From Acanthochromis polyacanthus (lineage: Eukaryota; Chordata; Actinopteri; Pomacentridae): DNA of 64,000 bases. Under the pieces are notes generated by a model, which had not been told where the DNA came from, searched no databases, and was given only the letters and a program-made list of their open reading frames with translations. Positions 12,563-54,882 of the stretch are shown here, one piece after another. Both the position numbers and the translations under genes were made by a program. Position 1 is the stretch's first letter, and the number at the start of each line of letters is the position of its first letter. The stretch spans positions 124,001-188,000 of the forward strand of contig NC_067136.1 of assembly GCF_021347895.1 (NCBI RefSeq), read 5' to 3'.

Positions 12563-12616
<54 letters not shown>
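12561..12616. repeat. (AC)n microsatellite
   Basis: About 26 AC units closing the dispersed repeat on its right side. Confidence 0.97.
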
Positions 12617-12618
<2 letters not shown>

Positions 12619-13840
12619 CACACACATGTACATGTATGTGTATGCATATATGTCAAGTTAAAAAGAATATTCTTATTATTAGTTTTGTTGTTATTATTGT
12701 TATTGCTGTTGTTATTGTTGTTTTAGTAGTATTTATGTTTAAGGGAAAAATACAAAAACATTATTTTATACATTTTAAAGGAAAATAAAATTACGGTATT
12801 TAAATACAAAAACATTGTAAAAAATGCGCAAAAAGGGCAAAATATTTTTTTAAAAATGGATTTAAAAAAATCAGGACAAATATTTTGCAGAAATGTCTGG
12901 GAAGAACATTTTTTAACTGCTCAGAAAAATAAATGTTCAGGGAAGAAAAGGGATGTTTTTAAAATTACAAGACAAAAATATACACCCAAAAGTATGAAGG
13001 GAATAAAAATTAAAAAATATTAATAAATGTCTGTGGGAATAAAAAAATCAGATAAATATTTATTTTAAAAACAATTAAGAAGGAAAAAAAATTAAAAAAT
13101 GAATGAAATGAAATATATGAACAAAATATCATTATTATATAAAAATATTTTAAAACAGCACGTGTAGAAATGTTTGAAAATAACATGTTTAAAATGTTTA
13201 GGACAAATAGCACGTCTGAGGAATATTATAAAAATAGTAGTAACATTAAATCTCACAATTTTAATAAATATCAATAAAATGTCCAAATGAAAAATATTTT
13301 AACGATAATGTTAAAATTGATAATCTGTCTGACAGAAATCTGTAATGAAATGCTCTCAAAAATCAGAAAAAATGACTGTTAATAATAAGAAATGTGTTGA
13401 AATGTGCAGCAACGTTCCAGAAACGTTTCCTGAAAACTTGTTTAGTTCAGTGGCTTTGTTAAAAGGTGACAGATTTAACTGTGTTTCCACTCAGACGAGC
13501 TCCTGAAGCCATCAGATGATTTGTTTTGGTGATTGTTCATCTGAATAAAGGAATAAAGATCGCTGAGCAGCAAACCGTTTGTGACGAGCAGAAATCAGAT
13601 TAAATCAGGAATGAGGTCAGGAGGAACTCATTCAGAGAAATAACTCGGACTGAAACACGCCAGACGTTTCAGATAAACTGAGCCAGTTAAGACCTGCTGC
13701 TAACTTTAAGAAAATCACCTAAAACACAGCATTTATCTGAACATAAACTTACTGTCCGGGTGTTTCATCAGAAGCACTTTAGATTACATTTAATTAAGAA
13801 ACACAGCAAAACTAAAAAAAAAAATGTTCCAAAAATAAAA
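12617..13840. other. intron 1, AT-rich sequence
   Basis: AT-rich, with AAAAATATTTT-type words and no clear periodicity. The short minus-strand ORFs are low-complexity. From 13440 the sequence is more balanced but still shows no exon. Confidence 0.5.
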
Positions 13841-14345
13841 TTAAAGGATGCAAAAATTACACAAAAAGAAACAAGAATGAGATCAGAAGAGGCAACAGTG
13901 ACACAAAAAGTGGCACAAATTACGCAAAAGTGACACTAACAGAAGCGGAAATTAGATTAAAACTGGCAAAAACGACAGGAAAAGAAGCAAAAAATTTGAT
14001 TAAAGTGGCAAAAATGATGCACAAAGTAGCAACAATTAGATTAAAAGATACAAGAATGACACAAAAAATTGGCAAAAATAACACAAAAAGACACAAAAAG
14101 GACACAAAAAGACAAGAATTACACAAAAAGAAGCAAAAATGATGCAAAATTAGCAACAATTAGATTAAAAGATACAAAAAGGACACCAAAAATGGCAAAA
14201 GTGAGATTAAGACACTAAAAGACGTAACAATTAAACAAAAAGAAGCAAAAATTAAACAAAAAGAATCAAAAATGACAGAAAAGAAACAAAAATGACACAA
14301 AAAGAAGCAAAAAATTGAACTTAAAGAAGCAATAATGATGCAAAA
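13841..14345. repeat. decayed A-rich tandem repeat
   Basis: Degenerate units of roughly 20 bp around ATGACACAAAAAGAAGCAAA. The same vocabulary occurs in later introns and, in reverse complement, at 20250-21060. Confidence 0.75.
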
Positions 14346-14820
14346 ACGACAAAACGTAAAATATTAAGTAAATCTTTGTTTCTCTGCTCTGCTGTGAATG
14401 TAAACATTTAAATATGAGCCGTGTTCGTCTCTGCTTCACCTGTCCAGGTGTGACTGCGGTCAGAGGCTTTATTTGTTTATGTTTACATGAGGGTGTGTCG
14501 TCTGTAGTTGCCATGGAAACACAGGAAGTTTCTGATGTCGTGATTTAATGAGACGTGACCTGGACAAGTGCATCTATCTTTAATACCAACAGACAGAAAA
14601 GATTCTCATTCTGGTCTTTGTTTGGATCGATCAGACAGAAACTCATTTATTAAGAGAAACCAGACGGATGTAGACGAGAAAAAAACCTGAAGATAATAAT
14701 TAGAGATTCAGATCAATAATTTACAAACTGGTCGATCGATCAGCTGGGAAAAATAACGTCTGCTGACTTCAGATGAATGTTCAGAGTGTTGGAATGTTTT
14801 CATTACAGAGAACAGAGGCC
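14346..14820. other. intron 1 segment, nothing recognised
   Basis: Non-repetitive intron sequence without coding signal. Confidence 0.45.
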
Positions 14821-15260
14821 TTAATTACACAGAAACACACACAGTAACACAGTAACACACTCAGAAAGACACACACACAGAAACACACAGTAACACAGTA
14901 ACACACACAGAAACACACTCAGAGAGGAAACGTAGAAACATGGAGGTCAGGAAGAGGCTGCTCTGGTTTCCACGGCAATGAGGAAACACAACAGATAGAG
15001 GAATGTGGTAGAAGAAGAAGCAGCTTTTAAAGAAAGAGAAGAAGAAGAGAGGAAAATGTATGGAGGAGAGTTGAGCAGGAATGTGAGGGGGGAGGAAAAC
15101 CTCAGCTGGAAAAAGAGGAGGAGAAGAAATAAAAGAGCGGGAAGGAATGAAAGTCATAAAGTGGAGGGAGGAGACGTGGAAAAGAGGAGGTTCAACCACA
15201 AAACCAGGGATGGAGGGAGGAGAGAAGGTGGAGGGAGAAGGTGGAGGGAGGGTTTATTCT
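14821..15260. repeat. CA-rich and purine-rich tracts
   Basis: Compound (ACACAGTA)n microsatellite at 14830-14925, then a GAGGAGGAGA-rich purine tract from about 15000 to 15250. ORFs on both strands here are compositional. Confidence 0.75.
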
Positions 15261-15329
15261 GATTAAAGAAGGAAAGAAGGGATGCTGGAAACAGAAGGAA
15301 CGTTAACTTCTGAATCGTTACAACTCACT

Positions 15330-15640
15330 GTGGTTCATGACACTAAAAGAAGCCAAAACGACACTACAAGAAGCTAAAATGATGCTAAAAAAAGCAAAAA
15401 TTACACTACAAGTTAAAATGACATTTATAAAGCTAAAATGACATAGAAAGAAGTTAAAAATGATGCTAGAAGCTAAAATGACATTTATTATGATACGAAA
15501 AGAAACAATGACACTAAAACAAGCTAACGTGATGGTGAAAGAAGCTAAAAGGACACTAAAAGAAACTATAATGACACTAAAACAAGCTAACGTGGTAGTA
15601 AAAGAAGCTAAAAGGACACTAAAACAAACTAAAAAATCTC
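15330..15640. repeat. decayed A-rich tandem repeat with 60-bp units
   Basis: Units of the type AAAGAAGCTAAAAGGACACT. Two longer copies of about 60 bp lie at 15505-15630. This is another member of the intronic AAGCTAAAATGACACTAAA family. Confidence 0.75.
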
Positions 15641-15935
15641 AAAATTTGATATGGATGAATTTATTCTTCATCCACAGAATGTCTCCAAACAGGTTCAAAG
15701 TGAATTTGTGTTAGTACCTTGAAATGTTTTATGCCAGTAATTATAACAGGAAGAGATCATTTTCCTGTCAGCTGTAGAAAGATGTTTCACCCTGCTGAAT
15801 GCATCCTCTGTTCACCGTTACTGAGCCTTTTCTTTCTGTCTCTTCTTTCTCCGTTTCTTTTTGGATGCACTAAATGGACAAGTCTGTTGATTTCACTGTT
15901 TTCTGACCGTGTGCTCTCTGATTGGCTGTCCTCAG
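15641..15935 (+). other. end of intron 1 with 3' splice site
   Basis: Largely unique sequence with pyrimidine-rich stretches, ending in GGCTGTCCTCAG at 15935. Bases 15936-15957 are the rest of the 5' untranslated region ahead of the ATG. Confidence 0.65.
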
Positions 15936-15957
15936 GCGGAGTGGGCGGAGCTAGAAG

Positions 15958-45950
<29,993 letters not shown>

Positions 45951-46011
45951 TGCATGGAGGCGTCTGATTGGCCGCGGGGACACAGGACGATCCTGATGCT
46001 GTAGCGACGAG

Positions 46012-46146
<135 letters not shown>

Positions 46147-46424
46147 TTCAGCACTTTTACATTACTGTCACACACATCCTTCTGTCCTGCTGTGTGTGTT
46201 TTGTGTAGGTTGCTCCTAGCTTTTAGCACGAGTTAGCTGTTGCCATAGCGACACTGTTTTAGGAAATTTATATTTTTAATTTTGCGTCGTTTGTCTGAGG
46301 CTGTCGAACGGGATTTATTAGCACATTTTAGCTTCTCGTTGATATTCTGGTGTCAGATCGGTCTCTCTTTTTTGTGAGCATTAGCTTCTGTTAGCATGAA
46401 GGGTAAAGCATGTCGGTTAGCGTT

Positions 46425-46675
46425 CCAGTGGCTGGATGCTACGTTAACTTCAGGCTAGTCAGTTAGCATTCTGGATGCTACGTTAGCTTCAGGCTAGTCA
46501 GTTACCATTCTGGATGCTACATTAGCTTCAGGCTAGTCGGTTAGTGTTCTGGATGCTAAGTTAGCTTGAGGCTAGTCGGTTAGCATTCTGGATGCTACAT
46601 TAAGTTCAGGCTAGTTGGTTAGTGTTCTGGATGCTACTTTAGCTTCAGGCTAGTCAATTAGCTTGAGCAGGGAGC
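46425..46675. repeat. 39-bp repeat in the 3' UTR
   Basis: Five to six units of TAGTCAGTTAGCATTCTGGA plus TGCTACGTTAGCTTCAGGC, moderately diverged. Confidence 0.9.
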
Positions 46676-48398
46676 AAAGGAGGCAACTAGTTTAGCACAA
46701 GTGGAAGTGTTAGCTTAGCCAAGGCGGCGTTCATGTTGCATGGGAAACCCAGTTTGTACATTGACATGTTTAGTGGATGTGATACTCAGAAGATAATGGT
46801 TTTTGTTTTATTCTTGCGTTCACCACAAACAACAACACAGATGTGAGATGGTTGAAACCAAAACTGTGGAGGATGATAGAAACAAACCTGCTAACGCTGA
46901 CGTGAAACATGGTTTTTATCTTGTATCCTGCAACAAACGTCGTGCCGGAAGTTTAGCGATTTATCTATCGACTGTCCCGTGTGACTTGAATGCTGCATCA
47001 AACCAAAGAGCGTCTCTGTGGCGCCCCCTACAGGAACACAGAGATATTAGCTGAAGAAGAAAAGGAGGTGATTGTGACGTTTCAGTTTTTAAAGAGCTGT
47101 GTGTATATTTGATGCTTTTATTTTTGAAGAAACGTAATGGCGGTGAGTTCACTGTCTCTGGCAATCGTGGGAAATGTGGGAAGTGACTTGTTTGTGTGAG
47201 GATGGTGACAGGTTGTGGTTTAGGAAGGACTTCTGGGAAATGTAGTGAGAGAAGAGACGCCTGAAATAAGCTTTGAAGTAGAACGAGACACTACGACACG
47301 TTTGATGTCGACTTCCTGCTGTGAGGATCTGACACTACTTTACGCCACGCTGCCTTCAGGGCGCCGCAGGAAGACGGGGATTCTGGACGCCGTTTTCCAG
47401 ATGTTCTCCACAGATTCTCGGCTTCCTGCGGCACCCTGAATGCAGCGTCAGCCTGCCCTGAGTGACGATGCATTCACTGTCGTCTGAACCCCGCCCACTC
47501 AGAGCAAGGCATTGTGGGAGATGACGAATGGAGCGTCTGCGGGCTCCGTGACTTTAAGACTTTTATTTTGAAGGGAGAGCTCAACACGAGTCACCACGAC
47601 GATATCGAAAACACAAGAGGTGATTGGCCCGAGAACCATGACGTCAGCCGAGTTTTAGTTCGCTCTGCTGTCTCCGGAATCGACCAATCACAGGACAATC
47701 CTGAAACCTGCTGCCACCACCGGGCTTGATGGGAAATGGAGTTCCCTCTTCGTTTATGGTTTTTATCTTTTTCTTTTTTTTATTTCCAGCTTGGAAGGCC
47801 TCTGATTGGCTGTTTGTTTTACTTTCTCATGTATTCATTGGCTTCCTGTCTCTGAGTATTTTAACCCCGCCTACATGTTTGCTTTATGATGTCATCACGT
47901 CATCATCACTACTATTAATACAATTATTATGAAGTCGTTAATGTTTGGTTCTTCTGGAGGAGGTGTGTGTGTCTGTGTGTTAATGTGTTGTTATGTGTGT
48001 GTTTGTGTTACTTTTGACTCGTTTTCCTTCATGAAGCTGATTTTGTTGTTTTTTCTTCTAATCGTTTTTAGTTTTTATTTTTTTCGTTTGGAGGCTTGTG
48101 GAGGAGGAGGGGCCTGGGGGGGTCGTTGCCTCAGCAACCTGCAGTTTTCCCGCTGGCCCCGCCCACTCCCTCGCACCTCTGCTCCAATCGCAACCTCAGA
48201 ATCTGTGACGTCACGACACGACGTCGCCTCCAGGCTCGGCAGACGTGAACATGATGACATCACGGTGTAGCCATCTTCCTATTGGCCCAGAGCTCCTCAG
48301 TTGCTTTTCTGTCTGTCGGGTTGTTTTTGTTTTTGTTGTTGTTGTTTTTGTTGTATCAGGAACCAATCTCAGGCTCTACCTGCAGACAACATGATGGC

Positions 48399-48404
48399 AA
48401 TAAA
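48399..48404 (+). terminator. kif1c: poly(A) signal AATAAA
   Basis: Canonical hexamer with GT-rich sequence about 30-45 bases downstream (CTGTTTTACTGTGGT). The first convincing signal after the stop, giving a 3' UTR of about 2.45 kb. Confidence 0.55.
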
Positions 48405-48439
48405 CTGTCAGTAAGAATCAAACCCAGACTCCTGTTTTA

Positions 48440-49980
48440 CTGTGGTCCCTGAATGCCTCGAGCTTACTGATGTTCCCTGAACACCTCACCTGCCTCCAGA
48501 GCAACTACAATTTACAAATGTTCCCTAAATGCCTCACATGGCTCAGTAGATGCCACACTTTACAGATGTTCCCTAAACATCTCAAATGCATCAGTAGGCG
48601 CGACAATTTACCGATGTTTCCTAAAGGCATCACATGCATGGCAGATGGTGCTATTTACAGATGGTTTCTAAACATCTCGCGTTCATCAGCAGACCACAGC
48701 TAAGTTCGCTAAGCAACTCACATGCATTAGGTCCTACACTTTACCGATGTTCCTTAAAGGCGTCGTGTTCATCGGAAGATGCTTCAATTTACCAATGTTC
48801 CTTAAATGCCTCCTGTGCAGGCTTTCCACAGTTAACTGATGGCCCCTAAACGTCTCACATTCATCAAATACGATAAAATTTAGTTGTTCCCTAAATGTAT
48901 CATGTGATGCAGTGAATTATGCGTTTTACAAATGTTCTTGAATGCCTCATGCATTAGATGCTAGAATTTACTGATGTTCCCTAAACACCTCACATGCATG
49001 GCAGATGCTGGTATTTACAGATGGGCCCTAAACATCTCGCATTCATCAACAGACCATAGTTTAGCGATGTTCCTTGAACACCTCACACGATGCAGCAAAT
49101 TTTACATTTCACTTATGTTCCCTGAATGCCTCACACAGCTCGGTAGATGCTGCAATTTACAGATGTTCCTTAAACATCTCAAATCAGTAGACATTGCAGT
49201 TTACCGATGTCCCCTAAATGCCTCGTGCAGATGATCATTTTTACCACTGTTGAAGATTTACTGTTCCCTAAACGCCTCACATGTCTGGAAAACGTTACCG
49301 TTTCCACATGTTCCCTGAAGCACATCATGGGCACAAGATGCTACAGTTTACTGATGTTTCCTAAACATCTCGTCCATCAGTAGGTTCTACAATTTACTAC
49401 TGTTCCCTAAAGGCATCACATTCATTGGGAGACCCTACAAATTATTAATGTTCCTTAAACGACTCGCATGCAGGGTATCCAAAGTTTACAGATGGTCTCT
49501 AAACGTCTCACATTCGTCTACAGGCAAAGTTTAGCTGTGTTCCCTGAACACTTCACATGATGGGCAAATTATACATTTTGCTAATGTTCCGTGAATGCCT
49601 CACACAGCTTGATAGATGCTACACTTTACAGATGTTCACTAAATGCCTCACACGCATGGCAGACTCTACTATTTACATATAGTTCCTAAATGTCTCGCAT
49701 TCATCGACAGACCATAGTTTTACTATGTTCCCTAAATGCCTCACACACCTGAAAACATTACAGTTTCCCCATGTTCCCTAAACGCGTCACACGCAATTAG
49801 GTGCCACACTTTACAGATGTTCCCTAAATGCGTCACATGCAGTGGATGCTCCTGTTTCCTAAAATTCAAAAATGCCTCACATTTGGGGAGACAGTATAAT
49901 TTACTATTGTTCCTGAACGCCTCACACAGCTCTCCAGATGCTGTAAAGTCTACAACTTTCCCATCTGAACGTCTGCAGCT
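48440..49980. repeat. intergenic decayed minisatellite
   Basis: Some 25 diverged units of about 55-75 bp built from GATGTTCCCTAAATGCCTC, ACATGCAT/CAGTAGATGC and TACAGTTTAC words. It begins just after the kif1c poly(A) signal and ends at the L1 insertion. No coding function. Confidence 0.85.
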
Positions 49981-50003
49981 TCTGTTGTGAATAAAAATCT
50001 TGG

Positions 50004-50021
50004 TAAAAAGCAGCTTCTTCT
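50004..50021 (+). repeat. L1 target-site duplication, left copy
   Basis: TAAAAAGCAGCTTCTTCT, identical over 18 bases to 58484-58501. Confidence 0.9.
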
Positions 50022-52025
50022 GGAGGGGACTTTAATATGACTTTAAATCCTAAATTGGACACAACAAGCATTCATAAAAATAAAACGTCCTTGTCTAGAT
50101 TTGTAAAATTATCAGTGGAGGAAGTAGGATTGATCGATGTGTGGCCAACTTTTAATCCCTTTAAAAAAGAGTATACTCACTATTCTGCTAGTCATAAAGT
50201 AGATTCATGAATCGACTATTTCTTTGTAAACTAATCAGATGGCCATAAAGTGGACGAATGCAAAACTGGATGTGTGGACGTGTCAGATCATAACGCTTTA
50301 TATATGAAAATTAATCTATCCAGCAGGAAGAAACAGACCTTATGGAGGTTAAATGTTGGTATCTTGAACAATGAAATAAAAAAAGAAATTAAACAATACA
50401 TAGAACATAATGATAATGGGGAGGTGAATCCTACAGTCACATGGGATGCTCTTAAAGCTGTGATTAGAGGAAAATTAAGATCTGAAACAGTGTGGATTAA
50501 AAAATGAAAATGCAAACTGATGAGGAGTGTTCTGGAAAGCTCAAAGAACTGGAACTGCAATTCCTGAAAACAAAAACAACAAACTCATCAGCAGATTCTT
50601 GATACTAAAAGGTGTATTAATAACATATTAGAGGAGGAAATGGAAAAAAAACATTTATTTTAGACAGAGGTATTAGGAAACGGGACCGAGATCTACAAAA
50701 CTCTGAGCAAAAAGGTTAAGAAAACAGCAAACGTTAAACACAATTCATCAAATGAAAGATCCATACACTGAGCTAGAAACCCATAAGCCAGAAGAAATCC
50801 AAAGTATCTTTAAAACGTTTTATGAAAACCTCTATACTCAGCCTCCCTCAGCAAGGGAAGAGGAAAAAACATCAGACCTTCCATCAATAGGAACAAAGCA
50901 AAATGATCAATAACAGCAGAAAGTTCAAAAGATGAAATACTAAAAGCCATAAACATTAAAGATAATCAATGACCAGGAAGCGACGGCTTCCCAGCTGAAT
51001 GCTATAAAGTATTCAAAGATGAACTGGTCACAATCCTCTAGAAATCTGTAAACTGGACCTGAAAAGAAAACACAATGTCAGCTTTCAGTTATTCCAAAAG
51101 CAGGTCAAAATAAGGAGAGCTGTGCTAACTACAGACCCATTTCTGTGCTAAATATTGATGATAAAATGTAGACATCAATCATTTCCAAAAGGTTAAATAC
51201 CTTTGTGTCAGAATGAAGTGATGAAGATCAGACAGGGTTTATGTGGGGAAGACAAACATGATAATATCAGGAAAAGTGTACATAAAACAGAGAGCACAGA
51301 GAGAGAAAAAAGCACAGTTCTACTGAGTAGAGATGCTGAAAAGGCGTTCCATTGAGTTCACTGGGACTTTCTAGATTTAGTTTGAGAAAAAATGGGCTTC
51401 AATAATAGATCAGTACAAATGATTAAAACACTATACAGCCGACCAACTGGCTGGATTAAAATCAATGGAAATGTTCCAGATGAAATGACTCTCCAAAGAT
51501 CAACAAGACAAGGCTGTGGGCTTTCCCTACGCTCTGCTCAATCTGTATCCAAGCCCTGGCACAAGCAGTAAGACAAAATGAAGACATCAAAGGAGTTCTG
51601 ATAAATGGAGCAGAACATAAGATTGCTCTCTTTGCAGATGATGTGACAGCATACCTGGAACAACCACATCAGTCTACCTACATTAATTAACTTATTGGAA
51701 ACATTTGGATATTTGTCAGGATACAAAATAAATATCTCAGAAACTCACATTTTAAAATGTAACTATGTACCATCTGAAGACATTAAATAAAAGTAGAACT
51801 TTAACTGGGAAATGAAGTCAATCTGATACTTAGGGATAGAAATCACACAAAACTTTCAAGATTTAAATCATCAAAATTATTCAAGAAAGTATATTAAATG
51901 ACACAGAAATACGGGCTGCTTTGCCCTTAGATTTAAGTTCCAGAATTGAAATAGTGAAAATGAACATTTTGCTGAGATTCCTGTTTTTATTCCAAGCCCT
52001 ACCAGTAGAGGTCACTCCAACAGCA
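50022..52025 (+). mobile_element. L1-type LINE, 5'-truncated, part 1 (endonuclease end and reverse transcriptase)
   Basis: The first codons read GGDFNMTLNP, inside the endonuclease domain, so the 5' end is missing. Then follow DVSDHNALYMKI (endonuclease end), PGSDGFPAECYK and CANYRPISVLN and DQTGFMWGRQ (reverse transcriptase), and YLGIEITQNF. The strand is plus, with many stops and frame breaks. The family assignment to the L1/Tx1 group is from recognised motifs. It stops within the ALPVEVTPTA segment where the DNA transposon is inserted. Confidence 0.88.
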
Positions 52026-54259
52026 CACTGTAAACCCGGATAAGTTCAGAATACTCCAAATGTTTGTGGAAACCGAGTACCTAAAAATATTTAAGTTGGC
52101 AAACTAGTATTTTTGAGTCAATAGTGAAGTAAAGATTACAATCTGCTCAAACTTGAAAGTTTCCAATTTATTATTGTTGTATTTAAGTTAAGTGTGCTTA
52201 TAATTGTTGTATGCTGTTAATAAACTTTTGATTGACTAAAAGTTAAACATGTTTTGTCCTTTCTTTGACCATTTTAAGTTTATTGAACCTGATTATATTA
52301 ACATATGTATCTTACTCCCTGCTTAATTATTTTTGTTTACCTAAACTTGAATTTTTAAAACTCCAAACTCAAAGACTACAATTTAACAGAACATACGTTT
52401 CTTTTGAACAGCCTTGAATAAAAACACAACTCTTCAGCAGGTCAATTCTTTGTTTTATTTGTCCGTTTTTTAGAACATGTAAGCAAAACAGTGTGTTTTA
52501 AAACCCACAGCAACACAAACTGTTGATGAATACGTCCATTTTTAATTGAACATATGAACTGTGGTTGTTTTCACAGTGAGACTGTACAAATGTTTATCTC
52601 TGTACAACACCATAAGAAAGCTCACCACTGATCGGTTCACTGCTTGATTTGTAACAGCCCAAGTTCTCCAACACATATTAGAATGTACATTTTTAACCAA
52701 CACTGTAACGTCAAATAGAGATAAGACAAACATGATACTTAAGAAGTCATCATGTTTGAAACACTTTTCAGCATCAACACAACTGTGTTGTATCAAAAAC
52801 AACGCAGTGCAGACATGTTTGATCAAACAATCCAACTGCTGTAAAAGGTTTTTTTTCCCTGATTTTAACAAGAAGTCATAAAAAGTGCAAAGCTGTAGTT
52901 CTCCTACAACCCTTCAACAATGCCAACTCTGACTGGAGCAGGTCATTTTGTAGACCAAGCAGGGTTTTAGTGTCTTACCATCATCAAGGCCCATCACCGC
53001 TCTTTGGATGAATGTAAAAGTATTGGTGAGTTTGCAGGGGTCGGCCAAATGCAGTGCATACATCAACCCAAATATCAGTGTAAATGCATCTGAGAATGTG
53101 GGATACTCATCATCATCATGCTGCCTTCACCACAATGGAGAAGCTGTCCGGAGTGAAGGGGACTATTTCTGAGTGACCATCATGACGAGGGCAACAGGAG
53201 TGATGTGATGTCCGGCTCGTCCCGCTCCTCGGCCTAAAATATACATAAAATAAGGTTCACATATTTACTGAAAGGAACTAGATAAAGGATTTCTATTAAA
53301 GATCATCTTCAGCTATTGACTAAAATGTACAGTTCAGGATTTTCTGTTAAACTCAACAACTAGTACGCTACCAAAGGTACAATCCAGTTAAAAAGCTGCA
53401 AGAATTTATATTTTGCACGGTTTGATATTAAAAGCAGAGCTTCAAAATGCAAAAAGAAGAAATGGGAGTCAGACGAAAAATATTTGAGTAAACAATTTAT
53501 TGCAAACAACTTTTGAATTGAAAGAGGATGTTCATCAAAAGTTTAAGACCACAGCCTTTAGAAGCTAAAATCTCTGCAAAAATGTGGATTCAGTGTCATT
53601 TTCTGTCAGGAATCTGTCATGACCTCCTAATGGCCAAGACAAAGAAGCTTTCCCTCTTGGAAAGCAGGCGGATTGTTGAGCTGCATAAGCACGGCCTCTG
53701 TCAGTGCACCACTACTGCTGAGGTTTGATGCAGGAAGACGGACAGTTTAAACTTCTTCAAGATCCTGAGGGTTATGGAACAAAAAAGTCCAGTGGTATAC
53801 TCAAAAACATTTCACCGGCTCTGAGCCAGAGGATCTGATTGGATGTTACCCAAGACGATCATCAGCCCGATTTTAGATTTTTACTGGTGCAGTCTGCAAG
53901 CCAATAATCAGATGGTATCTGCCACAGAAGGCTGAAGAACAAAAAGGCCTCGACTCCTTCAACACCACAAAAAGTCCCATTTGGAGTTTGAACCAGAGCA
54001 CCAAACATGAGAAACTGAAAGGGGAAGAAAGTTTTATTCTCTGATGAGAAAAAATGTGACCTTGATAGTCCCGATGGCTTCAAAGTTACTGTAATGAGCA
54101 GGAGATCCACAGGAGATGTTCTCTGCAGTACACCATCATGACCCTGGCTGCTTCTTCCTTCAATGGAGCTTCAGGCTGTGCAGAGATGTCAGACGGCAGC
54201 TGGATAAGTGGAGATGTTGCAGGAGGCATCCCTCTTGACTGAGGTACGACAACATTTTC

Positions 54260-54720
54260 ACCTCCCACACGATACCGATGTTACAGCCTCGAGCATACTG
54301 ACATCCATCTGATACAATATCAGCAGGAATCATACTTAGTTTTATTACTTATTTTGTAGTACTGACTGTCAGAAAGGCTTGATCAAGAGATGATCTAAAC
54401 AGAATAGTAGTCAGCAATAGTTATGAGAAAAAATGACCCATTTGTGATTAACTGATGGATTAAATAAATTTGAACCTTAAACAAAAGAACATACTACAAT
54501 GAAATAAAATGAATAAAATAAATTAGACCCTGAAAAATGACCACAATAAATCCAGTAAAACAAACATTTTTAAATTGCAAAATGACCACTGTGAACCACA
54601 ACTGAAATAAAAAATAGAATGGACTGTTTGTATCAGAGTGTAAAATCCAACATTTGTTTTTATCATCAGACTGACATCCGGTATCAGTCCTGGATCAGGA
54701 CTGAGGACCTTCATCTGCTG
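54260..54720. mobile_element. insertion inside the Tc1-like transposase
   Basis: Transposase-like sequence breaks off after CTCTTGACTGAGG and resumes near CAGGACACTGGAGTTCACAATG. The intervening AT-rich 450 bases do not belong to the transposase. The source is unknown and the edges approximate. Confidence 0.5.
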
Positions 54721-54858
54721 TGGTAATGACTGTTTGAACAGGACACTGGAGTTCACAATGCACACCTGGAAAAGGACTTTTCCAGAGGAATAACATCACT
54801 CTTTGAACCACCCTGTGTGTTTCCCTGATCTAAAGTCCAACTGAGAACATTTGGGGAT

Positions 54859-54882
54859 GGGGGGGGGGGGGGGGGGGGGGGG
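54859..54882 (+). repeat. 24-base G run
   Basis: Uninterrupted guanines replacing part of the transposase sequence after GGGGATGG. It is likely to form a G-quadruplex and its length in the assembly is doubtful. Confidence 0.9.

Noticed and set aside
50250..50507. 85-codon ORF as a host gene
   Set aside because: It is the endonuclease end of the decayed L1.
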